The notes: a model not told the origin generated them from the letters alone. A stretch of DNA of 18,236 nt from an uncultured Collinsella sp. (GCA_900754075.1 CAAEBN010000002.1:1-18236), one strand, 5' to 3'. Shown: positions 1 to 7,002, counted from the first letter of the stretch. Numbers and translations are program-made.

Positions 1-9
1 ACGCCCCTA

Positions 10-85
10 AGCGAGCAAGGTGACGTGAAAGAGGAGGGAAGCGTACTTCGGTACGCGACCGACGATTGAACGTCAGATTGCCGCT
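10..85. repeat. Foldback repeat, copy 1 (3' of dapH)
   Basis: Nested inverted repeats: AGCG 10-13 with CGCT 82-85, GCAA 15-18 with TTGC 78-81, TGACG 21-25 with CGTCA 71-75, and an inner GCGTAC-ttcg-GTACGC hairpin at 41-56. The core from about 20 to 75 is nearly identical to 15595-15651, with about eight substitutions. One of these is a compensatory A-T to G-C change in the TGACG/CGTCA stem. The outer stems differ completely in sequence between copies, yet both pair. It contains no open frame of note. It lies beyond the 3' end of the minus-strand lysine operon. I do not recognise a named RNA family; it could be a REP/MITE-like repeat or a structured 3'-end RNA. Confidence 0.7.
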
Positions 86-109
86 CTGGGTCGTTTGTAG
101 CGTCGACTA

Positions 110-137
110 GTTACGCGGTTTGGTAAAACCGCGTAAC
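110..137 (-). terminator. Hairpin at 3' end of the lysine operon
   Basis: A perfect 12-bp inverted repeat, GTTACGCGGTTT (110-121) and AAACCGCGTAAC (126-137), with a 4-base loop sits one base beyond the dapH stop codon. No U-run follows on the minus strand, so intrinsic termination is uncertain. It may instead protect the 3' end of the mRNA or work with the foldback element beyond it. Confidence 0.5.
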
Positions 138-138
138 C

Positions 139-858
139 CTACAGCTGGCGCAGGCCTTCCTCGAGACCGGTCTTGCTGTCGGTCTTCTCATCGCGCATCT
201 TGATGACGCGGGCGGGGACACCGGCCACGACGGCACCGGCGGGGACGTCCTCGACGCACACGGCACCGGCAGCCACGACGGCGCCCTTGCCCACGCGCAC
301 GCCCTCCAGGACCACGGCGTTGGCGCCAATCATGACATCATCCTCGATGATGACGGGCGTGGCACTCGCGGGCTCAACGACGCCTGCCAGTACGGTGCCG
401 GCGCCGATGTGGCAGTTCCTGCCCACGGTGGCGCGGCCGCCCAGGACGGCGCCCATATCAATCATAGAGCCCTCGCCGATAACGGAGCCGATGTTGATGA
501 TGGCGCCCATCATGATGACGGCACGGTCGCCAATCTCGACGCGGTCGCGGATGATCGCGCCCGGCTCGATGCGGGCGTTGATGCCCTTAAGGTCGAGCAT
601 GGGCACGGCGGAGTTGCGACAGTCATTCTCGACGTCGTAGTAGTCGATGGAGTCGGCATTGGCATCGAGGATGGCCTTGAGCTCATCCCAGTCGCCAAAG
701 ACGGTCTTGCCGCGACGACCGCCGTAGACGTGGGCATTGCCCCACTGGACCTTCATGCCCGGCTTCTCGCGCACGTACAGCTTGACGGGCGTCTTTTTGG
801 GCGCGGTGGCGATGTAGTTGATAATCTCCTGTGCATCCATCTCGGCTGCGTTGCTCAT
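139..858 (-). CDS. dapH: 2,3,4,5-tetrahydropyridine-2,6-dicarboxylate N-acetyltransferase (DapH)
   Basis: This enzyme acetylates tetrahydrodipicolinate with acetyl-CoA, the committing step of the acetylase branch of diaminopimelate/lysine synthesis in the cytosol. The 239-residue protein has the family's usual length. An N-terminal DapH domain (about 1-85) is followed by a left-handed beta-helix of imperfect hexapeptide repeats (about 90-215; for example IEPGAIIRDRVEIGDRAVIM and VIGANAVVLEGV-like turns). The ATG at 858 follows AAAGGAGA at a suitable distance. It is the last gene of the riboswitch-controlled operon, 39 bases after dapB. Using DapH rather than DapD predicts acetylated intermediates and a matching N-acetyl-DAP deacetylase; the divergent M20D gene at 4320 is a candidate. 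Confidence 0.95.
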   Translation of the reverse strand: MSNAAEMDAQEIINYIATAPKKTPVKLYVREKPGMKVQWGNAHVYGGRRGKTVFGDWDELKAILDANADSIDYYDVENDCRNSAVPMLDLKGINARIEPGAIIRDRVEIGDRAVIMMGAIINIGSVIGEGSMIDMGAVLGGRATVGRNCHIGAGTVLAGVVEPASATPVIIEDDVMIGANAVVLEGVRVGKGAVVAAGAVCVEDVPAGAVVAGVPARVIKMRDEKTDSKTGLEEGLRQL

Positions 859-897
859 TTGCTATCTCTCCTTTGGGTGGATTCGGTTGATACCTGG

Positions 898-1638
898 TTA
901 GGCAAACATGACCTGGTCAAACGTATAGAAGCCGGGTTCGCGGGTGACGAGCTTTTGCGCGGCTGCCAAGGCGCCGTTGACAAAGATCTGACGGCTCGTG
1001 GCGCGGTGGGTGAGCGTGACCTCCTCGTCCTGGCCAAAGAAACTCACTTCGTGCACGCCGGCAACAGTGCCACCGCGCAGCGAGTGCATGCCGATTTCCT
1101 TGGGATCGCGAGCGCCGCACATGCCCTCGCGGCCATAGACGGGGTGGTAGCCTGCCTCGGGCTCGGCTTCGACGACGGCGTCGAGTAGCAGCTTGGCAGT
1201 GCCACTCGGGGAGTCGACCTTTTGGTTGTGGTGCGTCTCGACAATCTCGCAGTCAAAGCCGGGCAGTTCTCGCGTGGCCTGTGCTACCAGATGATGCAGG
1301 GCTGCGATACCGATGGAGTAATTGCCGGAGTGCATGACGCGGGCGTTCTGACCCAGCTCGCGCAGGCGGTCCATCTGCTCGGGTGTGTAACCCGTGGTGC
1401 CCGAGGCTAACGCCGCCCCCGTGCGCTCGACATAGGCGACGACAGCATCGAAGGTCGCAACGTTCGAGAAGTCGATGATGACGTCGGCTGCCGGTGCGCT
1501 CTCGAGCTCGGACAGGTCAAAACCGACCTGCGCGACGATATCAAAAACGGGCTGACCGGCGGCGTCGACAACGCCCTCGGCGGTGGTGCGGATGAGCGAG
1601 CCCATGCGGCCCGTTCCCATAATGACGGTCTTAATCAA
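898..1638 (-). CDS. dapB: 4-hydroxy-tetrahydrodipicolinate reductase (DapB)
   Basis: This is the NAD(P)H-dependent reductase that turns the DapA product into tetrahydrodipicolinate. The 246-residue protein has the nucleotide-binding loop GTGRMG at 8-13, SGTTGY at 79-84, and the catalytic/substrate segment HHNQKVDSPSGTA at 136-148. The start is TTG at 1638. The first internal ATG (codon 7) would delete the strand before the GxGxxG loop, and an AAGGGAG Shine-Dalgarno lies 9 bases upstream of the TTG. The start overlaps the dapA stop codon by 8 bases, which suggests translational coupling. All expected motifs are intact. Confidence 0.95.
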   Translation of the reverse strand: MIKTVIMGTGRMGSLIRTTAEGVVDAAGQPVFDIVAQVGFDLSELESAPAADVIIDFSNVATFDAVVAYVERTGAALASGTTGYTPEQMDRLRELGQNARVMHSGNYSIGIAALHHLVAQATRELPGFDCEIVETHHNQKVDSPSGTAKLLLDAVVEAEPEAGYHPVYGREGMCGARDPKEIGMHSLRGGTVAGVHEVSFFGQDEEVTLTHRATSRQIFVNGALAAAQKLVTREPGFYTFDQVMFA

Positions 1639-2521
1639 GCAGACCAGCTCCCTTCAGAGCATCGGTAAGTGCAGCGCGCGTGTCGTCTGCCATGGGGCAC
1701 AGCGGCATGCGGTAGTTTGCCTCGATCATACCCATTTGAGCGAGCGCCTCTTTGACGGGGATGGGGTTGACCTCACTAAAGAGGGCATTGATGAGCGGCT
1801 GGCCGGCAATTTGGATATCGCGGGCACGCGCCACGTCACCGTCCAGATAGGCGCGGCACATGTCATGCACGAGCTGCGGCTGAACGTCGGCCCACACGCT
1901 GATGGTGCCCGAGGCACCCAGGCTCATGAGCGGCACGGTGAGCGCATCCTCGCCCGAGTACATACGGAAGTCGTCGGACAGCAGGTGGGCAATCTTGGCC
2001 GCGTAGGCGACGTTGCCCGAGGCTTCCTTAATACCCATGATGTTGGGGTGCGCGGCCAAGCGCTCTACGTTACGCTCGCTGATGCCGCAGCCGCAGCGGC
2101 CGGGGATGTTGTACAGGATGCAAGGGATGTCCACGGCGTCGGCGACGGTCTTAAAGTGCTGGTAGATACCCTCTTCGTTAGACTTGTTGTAGTAGGGGGT
2201 AATGAGCAGCAGGCCGTCGGCTCCCAGGCCCTGGTAAGTGAGTGACTTGGTGAGCATGGTTTGCGTGGAGTTGGAGCCCGAGCCGGCGATGACGGGGACA
2301 CGTCCTGCAACATGCTTGACCACGGCGGCGACAACGGAGTTGTCCTCGTCATCGGTCATCGTGGCGCTCTCGCCGGTGGTGCCCAGGGTGAGGATGGCGT
2401 CGGTGCCATTTTGCAGGTGGAAATCGATAAGGCGCTCGAGCGCGTCGAAGTCGACGCTGCCGTCCTTTTTAAACGGCGTGACGAGGGCGACGATTGAGCC
2501 CTCGAGATTGCGGATGTCCAT
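1631..2521 (-). CDS. dapA: 4-hydroxy-tetrahydrodipicolinate synthase (DapA), internal start within the fused frame
   Basis: DapA condenses pyruvate with aspartate semialdehyde at the entry to lysine synthesis. Starting from ATG 2521 the product is 296 residues, normal for the family. Conserved parts: TTGES 48-52, the tyrosine of TPYYNK at 110-111, YNIPGR 137-142, and the Schiff-base lysine K165 in GIKEASG. AAGGAG at 2528-2533 sits 6 bases before this ATG, an excellent ribosome-binding site that has no purpose if only the fusion is made. The sequence is in frame with, and uninterrupted from, lysA upstream. DapA is often feedback-inhibited by lysine; that is not visible here. Its stop codon overlaps the dapB start. 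Confidence 0.8.
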   Translation of the reverse strand: MDIRNLEGSIVALVTPFKKDGSVDFDALERLIDFHLQNGTDAILTLGTTGESATMTDDEDNSVVAAVVKHVAGRVPVIAGSGSNSTQTMLTKSLTYQGLGADGLLLITPYYNKSNEEGIYQHFKTVADAVDIPCILYNIPGRCGCGISERNVERLAAHPNIMGIKEASGNVAYAAKIAHLLSDDFRMYSGEDALTVPLMSLGASGTISVWADVQPQLVHDMCRAYLDGDVARARDIQIAGQPLINALFSEVNPIPVKEALAQMGMIEANYRMPLCPMADDTRAALTDALKGAGLLD

Positions 2522-3940
2522 GTTCTTCTCCTTCGCTTCCGCGATCTGGATGCGTCTGTTCCATTGGGCGGCGACGGCCAGGCGCTCGTCTTGGGCGCGA
2601 CGACGAGCACTTTCGGCGCGCGACTTTGCCAGCAGCTCGCGGCCGCACGGCAGCACGTCGAGCGTGGCAAAGTAATCGCCCGGGCGCTCGGCGCGACGAA
2701 TGAGATCTGCCGAGCCGTCGGGGCGCAGCAATACCTCGGCGGAGCGCAGACGGCCGTTGTAGTTGTAGCCCATGGAGTAGCCATGCGCGCCGGTATCGTG
2801 GATCACGAGCAGGTCGCCCATGTCGATATGCGGAAGCTCGCGGTCGATGGCGAACTTGTCGTTGTTCTCGCACAGATTGCCTGTGATGTCGTAGGTGCCC
2901 GTGACGGGCGCTGTGGTCTTGTCATCGCCACCCGGCTGACCCATCACCGTAATGTGGTGGTAGGCACCATACATAGCGGGACGAATGAGGTCGACGGCGC
3001 TTGCGTCCACGCCGATATAGTCCTTGTAAATCTGCTTCTCGTGGATGGCCTTGGTGACCAGGCATCCGTAGGGACCCATCATAAAGCGACCCATCTCGGT
3101 GCAGATTGCCACATCGCCCATGCCGGCGGGGACCAGAATCTCGTCGTAGGCTGCGTGTACGCCCTCGCCGATGGCGTGGATGTCGTTAGCCTGCTGCTCG
3201 GGCAGGTAGGGGATACCCACACCGCCGGACAGATTGATAAAGGCGACATGTGCGCCGGTCTCGCGCTCCAGGCGCACGGCAAGTTCAAAGAGGATACGTG
3301 CGAGCTTGGGGTAGTAGTCGTTGGTGACGGTGTTACTGGCAAGGAAGGCATGGATGCCAAAATTCTCGGCGCCTTTGGCCTTGAGCATACGGAAGGCCTC
3401 AAAGAGCTGCTCGGTGGTCATGCCGTACTTGGAGTCGCCGGGGTTATCCATGATGCCGTTAGAGAGCTGGAACAGGCCGCCCGGATTAAAGCGGCAGCTG
3501 ACCGTCTTGGGGATGGGGCCCGCGACGCGCTCAAAGAACTCGATGTGGCTGATGTCGTCAAAGTTGACGATGGCACCCAGTTTGTCGGCGAGCTCAAAGT
3601 CCGCCGCCGGCGTGTCGTTGGACGAGAACATGATGTCGTGGCCGGTGATACCCAGCGAGCGGGCAATCATGAGCTCGGTATAGCTCGAGCAATCGCAGCC
3701 GCAGCCGTATTCGTTGAGAATGGAGATGAGTGCCGGGTTAGGATTGGCCTTGACGGCAAAGTATTCCTTAAAGTCCGGGTTCCATGCAAAGGCGTCGCGC
3801 ACCTCTTGCATGTTGCGGCGGATGCCCGCCTCGTCGTACAGATGAAACGGCGTGGGAAACTGCTCGACGATATGCTCGAGCGTCTTCTTGTCCACAAACG
3901 GCTGCTTGGCCGCATACGCCTCGTTGGGGGTCAATGCCAT
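1631..3940 (-). CDS. lysA-dapA: Diaminopimelate decarboxylase fused in frame to dihydrodipicolinate synthase (LysA-DapA)
   Basis: One uninterrupted frame of 769 codons joins the last and first dedicated steps of the pathway. Residues 1 to about 440 are a PLP-dependent diaminopimelate decarboxylase (meso-DAP to L-lysine): the PLP lysine is K64 in FAVKANPNPA, with the C-terminal NLCENND and HDTGAHGYSMGYNYN active-site segments present. Residues 474-769 are complete DapA. Between them is a basic, Arg/Ala/Glu-rich helical tail (about 440-473) with no stop. The ATG at 3940 lies about 10 bases after GCGAGG and 71 bases after the lysine riboswitch. Whether cells make a bifunctional protein, two proteins, or both cannot be settled here, because dapA has a strong internal start at 2521. 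The tail could simply be LysA's C-terminus with its stop codon lost. A sequencing error seems less likely because the frame is clean. Confidence 0.85.
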   Translation of the reverse strand: MALTPNEAYAAKQPFVDKKTLEHIVEQFPTPFHLYDEAGIRRNMQEVRDAFAWNPDFKEYFAVKANPNPALISILNEYGCGCDCSSYTELMIARSLGITGHDIMFSSNDTPAADFELADKLGAIVNFDDISHIEFFERVAGPIPKTVSCRFNPGGLFQLSNGIMDNPGDSKYGMTTEQLFEAFRMLKAKGAENFGIHAFLASNTVTNDYYPKLARILFELAVRLERETGAHVAFINLSGGVGIPYLPEQQANDIHAIGEGVHAAYDEILVPAGMGDVAICTEMGRFMMGPYGCLVTKAIHEKQIYKDYIGVDASAVDLIRPAMYGAYHHITVMGQPGGDDKTTAPVTGTYDITGNLCENNDKFAIDRELPHIDMGDLLVIHDTGAHGYSMGYNYNGRLRSAEVLLRPDGSADLIRRAERPGDYFATLDVLPCGRELLAKSRAESARRRAQDERLAVAAQWNRRIQIAEAKEKNMDIRNLEGSIVALVTPFKKDGSVDFDALERLIDFHLQNGTDAILTLGTTGESATMTDDEDNSVVAAVVKHVAGRVPVIAGSGSNSTQTMLTKSLTYQGLGADGLLLITPYYNKSNEEGIYQHFKTVADAVDIPCILYNIPGRCGCGISERNVERLAAHPNIMGIKEASGNVAYAAKIAHLLSDDFRMYSGEDALTVPLMSLGASGTISVWADVQPQLVHDMCRAYLDGDVARARDIQIAGQPLINALFSEVNPIPVKEALAQMGMIEANYRMPLCPMADDTRAALTDALKGAGLLD

Positions 3941-4011
3941 GTCCCGTAAACCTCGCTATCCAGACGGCGCTATCTGCGCATCGAATCCGTATAGCGTGGA
4001 CCCAATGTCCG
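3941..4011 (-). promoter_or_regulatory. Expression platform between lysine riboswitch and lysA
   Basis: These 71 bases contain CGCTAT at 3991-3996 and ATAGCG at 3968-3973 and 3954-3959. A further CGCTAT (4013-4018) is the 3' strand of riboswitch stem P1. The last ATAGCG runs directly into the lysA Shine-Dalgarno (GAGG, 3951-3954). There is no terminator-like U-run, so control at translation initiation is more likely than termination. Which pairing forms with and without lysine cannot be decided by eye. Confidence 0.55.
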
Positions 4012-4168
4012 GATAGCGCTCCCGCATTGCTGCAGACAGTCCTGCGGGTGTTTCCCGCAGGCCCACCAGGTTGTTCGTGCCCGAAAAACCCAGTTCGGCG
4101 GGTTTCGCCTCCCCGCGGGGTCAAAGCCTGCCGGCTCGCCCGCGGCTCTTCGTGCCCGCGCCTCTATC
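4012..4168 (-). promoter_or_regulatory. Lysine riboswitch (L box)
   Basis: The minus-strand leader of lysA carries the L-box landmarks in order. GATAGAGGCGC opens the element at 4168. GGGGAGGCG and CGCCGAA lie around 4114-4095, CTGGTGGG at 4069-4062, a CCTGCGGG-AAACA-CCCGCAGG hairpin at 4061-4041, CTGTC at 4039-4035, and GAGCGCTATC closes it. P1 pairs GATAG (4164-4168) with CTATC (4012-4016). This class binds L-lysine in the nascent mRNA and normally turns lysine synthesis or uptake genes off. It precedes lysA-dapA-dapB-dapH, exactly the expected regulon. Confidence 0.88.
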
Positions 4169-4179
4169 AAGTGGTAACG

Positions 4180-4208
4180 ACCCTACCACGTTGCACTTTA
4201 CCAAACAA
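4180..4208 (-). promoter_or_regulatory. Putative promoter of the lysA-dapA-dapB-dapH operon
   Basis: On the minus strand TTGTTT (4203-4208) and TAGGGT (4180-4185) are 17 bases apart. The predicted start falls a few bases before the riboswitch, which is the right place. The match to consensus is only moderate, and it overlaps the divergent promoter on the other strand. Confidence 0.4.
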
Positions 4209-4225
4209 GAGTATTCGTATATAAC
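4197..4225 (+). promoter_or_regulatory. Putative promoter of the M20 amidohydrolase gene
   Basis: TTTACC (4197-4202) and TATAAC (4220-4225) are spaced 17 bases apart, leaving an untranslated leader of about 88 bases. It overlaps the lysA promoter face to face, so the two units may compete. Confidence 0.4.
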
Positions 4226-4319
4226 GTTTAAAAAATGCAGGGATATGCTAGAAACAAGGGCGTCACAATTCTGCATCACAATATTGTGGGAATGGATATG
4301 CCCCATGAAAGGATCCTTT

Positions 4320-5507
4320 ATGACCGAGCTCAAAGAACTTCGTCGCTATCGTCGCGACCTGCATCGCATTCCGGAGCTCGATTTCGATCTTCCGCAGACT
4401 ATCGCCTATATTGAGGGCGTGTTGGCGCCGCTCGCTTGCGAGGTGACCCATCCGTGTCCGAGCTGCGTCTGTGCCTTCTTCGATGCCGGTGTGGGCGCTA
4501 CGCATGCCACGGCGATTCGCGCCGATATGGACGCCCTGCCCATCGCGGAGGCAACGGGCGCGGCCTTTGCCTCGACGCATCCCGGTAAGATGCATGCGTG
4601 CGGTCACGACGGTCACATGGCCATGGCGCTCGCGGCGGCGACTTTTGTCGACCGAGCGATTTGTGAGCGGCCGGGCGCCATCAAGCGCAACGTGCTTTTT
4701 GTGTTTCAGCCGGCCGAGGAAACGACCGGTGGTGCCAAGACGGTGTGCGAGAGCGGCGTATTCGAGCGCTATGGGGCAGATCGCATCTTCGGCTTCCATG
4801 TGTGGCCCGATTTGCCTGCCGGTACGTTGGCGAGCTGTCCCGGTCCGCTGCTGGCGCGTTCGAGCGAGACACATGTTCACATTCACGGGACGAGCATCCA
4901 TATTGCTAAGACCTATGGTGTGCCGGTCGAGGAGTCGCACGATGCGGCGCTGGCGGCTGCCAAGTTCTTGGTTGCCGAGCGTGAATTGATGGACGAGTTG
5001 GGTGCCGATGAACCCTGCATTGGTAAGTTCGGCCTGCTGCAGGCCGGTACGGTTTGCAATGCGGTGGCGGGGGAGGCCCATGTTGCCGGCAGTCTGCGTG
5101 TGTTTACGGATGGCATGTTCGACCGCGCGCGCGAAGGCGTGCGTCGCGTACTCGACGAGGCGTGCGCTGCAACGGGCTGCACGTACGACCTCGACTTTGC
5201 CGAGGGCTATCCGCCGGTCGACAACGACCCCGAGCTGTTTGCCTGCATTGCGCCTGCTCTGTCCGAGTTACAGCTCGTGGACGAGCCGCTGCTGATTGCC
5301 GAGGACTTCGCCTTCTATCAGCGCCATCTTCCGGGCGTGTTCTTCCTGCTGGGCACGGGCGTGCCAGAGGGACAAGAAAACCCGAGTGATCCGGATGGCT
5401 GTCCCGCCTATGCCACGAGCGCTCTGCATACCGATACCATGCTCTTTGACGAGGAAATCCTGCTCAAAGGCCTCGATGTCTACAAACGATTGCTTGTGAT
5501 GGAGTGA
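4320..5507 (+). CDS. M20D-family amidohydrolase, candidate N-acetyldiaminopimelate deacetylase
   Basis: This is a cytosolic metal-dependent amidohydrolase that removes acyl groups from amino acids. The 395-residue product has RADMDALP (67-74), the metal motif HACGHDGH (92-99), PAEE (131-134) and FHVWPDLP (159-166). I chose ATG 4320 because AAAGGA lies 6 bases upstream and the product then begins like other M20D enzymes (LRRYRRDLHRIPELDFD); longer frames add an unrelated N-terminus. DapH made upstream needs a partner deacetylase (DapL), and this gene is divergent from that operon, which makes DapL a reasonable but unproven role. The dimerisation-domain segment usually reading GKGGHAA-PH is replaced by GTSIHIAKTYG...EESHD, so substrate preference may differ. 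It ends overlapping the Shine-Dalgarno of the next gene. Confidence 0.85.
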   Translation: MTELKELRRYRRDLHRIPELDFDLPQTIAYIEGVLAPLACEVTHPCPSCVCAFFDAGVGATHATAIRADMDALPIAEATGAAFASTHPGKMHACGHDGHMAMALAAATFVDRAICERPGAIKRNVLFVFQPAEETTGGAKTVCESGVFERYGADRIFGFHVWPDLPAGTLASCPGPLLARSSETHVHIHGTSIHIAKTYGVPVEESHDAALAAAKFLVAERELMDELGADEPCIGKFGLLQAGTVCNAVAGEAHVAGSLRVFTDGMFDRAREGVRRVLDEACAATGCTYDLDFAEGYPPVDNDPELFACIAPALSELQLVDEPLLIAEDFAFYQRHLPGVFFLLGTGVPEGQENPSDPDGCPAYATSALHTDTMLFDEEILLKGLDVYKRLLVME

Positions 5508-5509
5508 CG

Positions 5510-5833
5510 ATGGGGCGACGCCGACAATCTGCCGTATATAGTCCGGGTGGATGCGGGTGCGGCTTGCTCTTACTTCCGGTTATTGCTGTGAGCATTGGCG
5601 TTATGTTTGCGCTTGCCGGGTTGGCAGCAGCGGCACTCGTGTTGCTGATTGTGGCCATTGGCGTGACGATTTGGCTCTGCCGCAATCGCGAGCAACGCCG
5701 TGCCGACGGTAAAACCAATGCCGGCTGGGTCGTCTTCCTGGTCATTGCGTACCCACTGAGTGTCGGCTACCTGGTGTTCTTTGTCCTGCTGATGATTAGT
5801 GCCTTTACCGGGGAATCCGTCACGGTGGGTTGA
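5510..5833 (+). CDS. Small hydrophobic membrane protein of unknown function
   Basis: I do not recognise the family. The 107-residue protein has a short basic N-terminus, a long hydrophobic stretch (about 17-55) that can form one or two membrane helices, a charged loop rich in Arg/Asp/Lys (about 57-70), and a second hydrophobic stretch (about 73-100). ATG 5510 is preferred because GGAG at 5501-5504 is 5 bases upstream; a GTG at 5504 in the same frame overlaps the preceding stop codon. Tight spacing to the amidohydrolase indicates co-transcription and perhaps coupling. Confidence 0.6.
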   Translation: MGRRRQSAVYSPGGCGCGLLLLPVIAVSIGVMFALAGLAAAALVLLIVAIGVTIWLCRNREQRRADGKTNAGWVVFLVIAYPLSVGYLVFFVLLMISAFTGESVTVG

Positions 5834-5852
5834 TGCGCTGCCAGCAGACGGT

Positions 5853-5873
5853 CGAGCAAAGTGCGTTTGCTCG
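5853..5873 (+). terminator. Possible weak terminator hairpin
   Basis: CGAGCAAA (5853-5860) pairs with TTTGCTCG (5866-5873) across a 5-base loop, just after the small membrane protein. It lacks a clear U-run, so it may only slow or process transcripts. Confidence 0.35.
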
Positions 5874-5938
5874 GCGTTTGGATAACTGCATTGGCCGTTT
5901 ACCGCAACCTTAGCTCACAGCTAATGAATTCAAGTTCA

Positions 5939-5992
5939 ATCCTTCCTACGATGTGCTGTGTGCCGGCGCGGTAGCCGGATCGTAGGAAGGAT
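5939..5992 (+). promoter_or_regulatory. RBS-sequestering hairpin in the lipoprotein leader
   Basis: A perfect 14-bp inverted repeat pairs 5939-5952 (ATCCTTCCTACGAT) with 5979-5992 (ATCGTAGGAAGGAT). A second stem, CCGGC (5963-5967) with GCCGG (5974-5978), lies in the loop. The right arm contains the whole Shine-Dalgarno AGGAAGGA of the following gene and ends two bases before its start codon. In RNA this should block ribosome access unless opened by temperature, a ligand, a protein or upstream translation. Confidence 0.6.
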
Positions 5993-5994
5993 GC

Positions 5995-6540
5995 ATGATG
6001 AAAAAGCTCGAAAACGAAGTGCTGCTGAGCCGTCGCGCTGCACTTGGCGCATTCGCCACTGTTGCCTTGGGGACTGCCAGTCTTCTTGCCGGTTGCGGTA
6101 GCGATAAGGCGACCGTCACCGAGGATGCTGGCGATGGCGACAAGAAGGAAGAGACGAAGAAGGAAGAGCGGCCTACGACTGACCTGGCTGTTGGCACGAC
6201 GGTGACCACGACTGCCGGTCTTTCTGTCGTCGTCGATTCCGTCCAGCCCGGCCTCACAAATTATGACGGTTCGACCATGACGGGTATTCACGTCACGTAC
6301 GTCAACAATGGCGATGAGGGCGCGGACTACAATGTCTACGACTGGAAGGGCGAGGACGCCAACGGTGCTCAGCAGAACCAGGGTTATTACAGCGAGGGCT
6401 CCGATGAACTGCAGTCTGGTACCCTTGCCGCCGGCGGTTCCGTGGCGGGCAATATCTACTTTGATGGTGACATCAAGAAGGCTCTCTATTTTGCCAACGT
6501 GTTTGATAAGTCTGCCGCTGCAAGCTGGGTGCTGGCCTAA
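5995..6540 (+). CDS. DUF4352-like secreted lipoprotein
   Basis: The 181-residue precursor has an n-region with SRRAAL (12-17), resembling a twin-arginine signal, a hydrophobic core, and the lipobox LLAGC with lipidated Cys34. An acidic and Lys/Glu-rich linker (about 36-62) leads to a compact all-beta domain (about 65-181) with the pattern of DUF4352/Ig-like lipoproteins: VGTTVTTTAGLSVVVDSV, then IHVTYVNNGD, then GNIYFDGD near the end. It is expected on the outer face of the membrane; its function is unknown. ATG 5995 and ATG 5998 are both possible. Its translation is probably governed by the leader hairpin that covers its ribosome-binding site. Confidence 0.75.
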   Translation: MMKKLENEVLLSRRAALGAFATVALGTASLLAGCGSDKATVTEDAGDGDKKEETKKEERPTTDLAVGTTVTTTAGLSVVVDSVQPGLTNYDGSTMTGIHVTYVNNGDEGADYNVYDWKGEDANGAQQNQGYYSEGSDELQSGTLAAGGSVAGNIYFDGDIKKALYFANVFDKSAAASWVLA

Positions 6541-6579
6541 CATGTCGCTACCGTTGCGCCGTATGGGAGGTGAGGTCGT

Positions 6580-7002
6580 ATGCCCGATAAAAAGCTGACG
6601 GACGAGTTACTCAATGAACTCCTCGACGCGCCAAACATCGATGGCTATATCAAAGAGCACGACTTTGCCGCCCCGTCGCTTTCGGACTATCTTAAGCAGC
6701 TGCTGCAGGAAAAGGGCTTGGAGCGCTCGCGCGTGGTGCGCATGGCCGACCTCAATGAGACTTTTGGTTATCAGATTTTTACCGGTGCGCGGCATCCGAG
6801 CCGCAACAAGGTGCTGCAGATTGCCTTTGCAATGGCGTTGACGCTCAAGGAGACCAACCGCGCTCTGACAGCTGCCGGGGTAAGTGTCCTCAACTGTAAG
6901 GACCGTCGCGATGCGATTGTCATCTTTTGCATCGACCGTGGCTGTAGCCTCCAAAAGGTCAATGAAGAGCTGTATCGCTTTGGCGAGGAAACGGTGAGTT
7001 AG
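6580..7002 (+). CDS. Small HTH-like (XRE-type) regulatory protein
   Basis: The 140-residue soluble protein carries a helical segment (about 33-90) that reads like a lambda-repressor-type HTH: LSDYLKQLLQEKGLERSRVV, then GYQIFTGARHPSRNKVLQIA, then a helix with ALTLKETNRAL. A second helical region (about 95-135, with RRDAIVIFCIDRGCSL) follows. GGGAGG and GAGG precede the ATG. It lies 39 bases after the lipoprotein and just before a Ser/Thr kinase. XRE-like genes beside such kinases are common, and it could be a kinase substrate or regulator; I infer this from context only. Confidence 0.6.
   Translation: MPDKKLTDELLNELLDAPNIDGYIKEHDFAAPSLSDYLKQLLQEKGLERSRVVRMADLNETFGYQIFTGARHPSRNKVLQIAFAMALTLKETNRALTAAGVSVLNCKDRRDAIVIFCIDRGCSLQKVNEELYRFGEETVS

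Noticed and set aside
2564..3949. Plus-strand open frame of 461 codons opposite lysA
   Set aside because: It is a frame shadow of lysA in high-GC DNA: no recognisable family, no good ribosome-binding site, and composition explained by the codon positions of the real gene.
4071..4319. Upstream extension of the amidohydrolase frame
   Set aside because: It would read through the divergent promoters and the edge of the lysine riboswitch; the Shine-Dalgarno at 4308-4313 supports ATG 4320.
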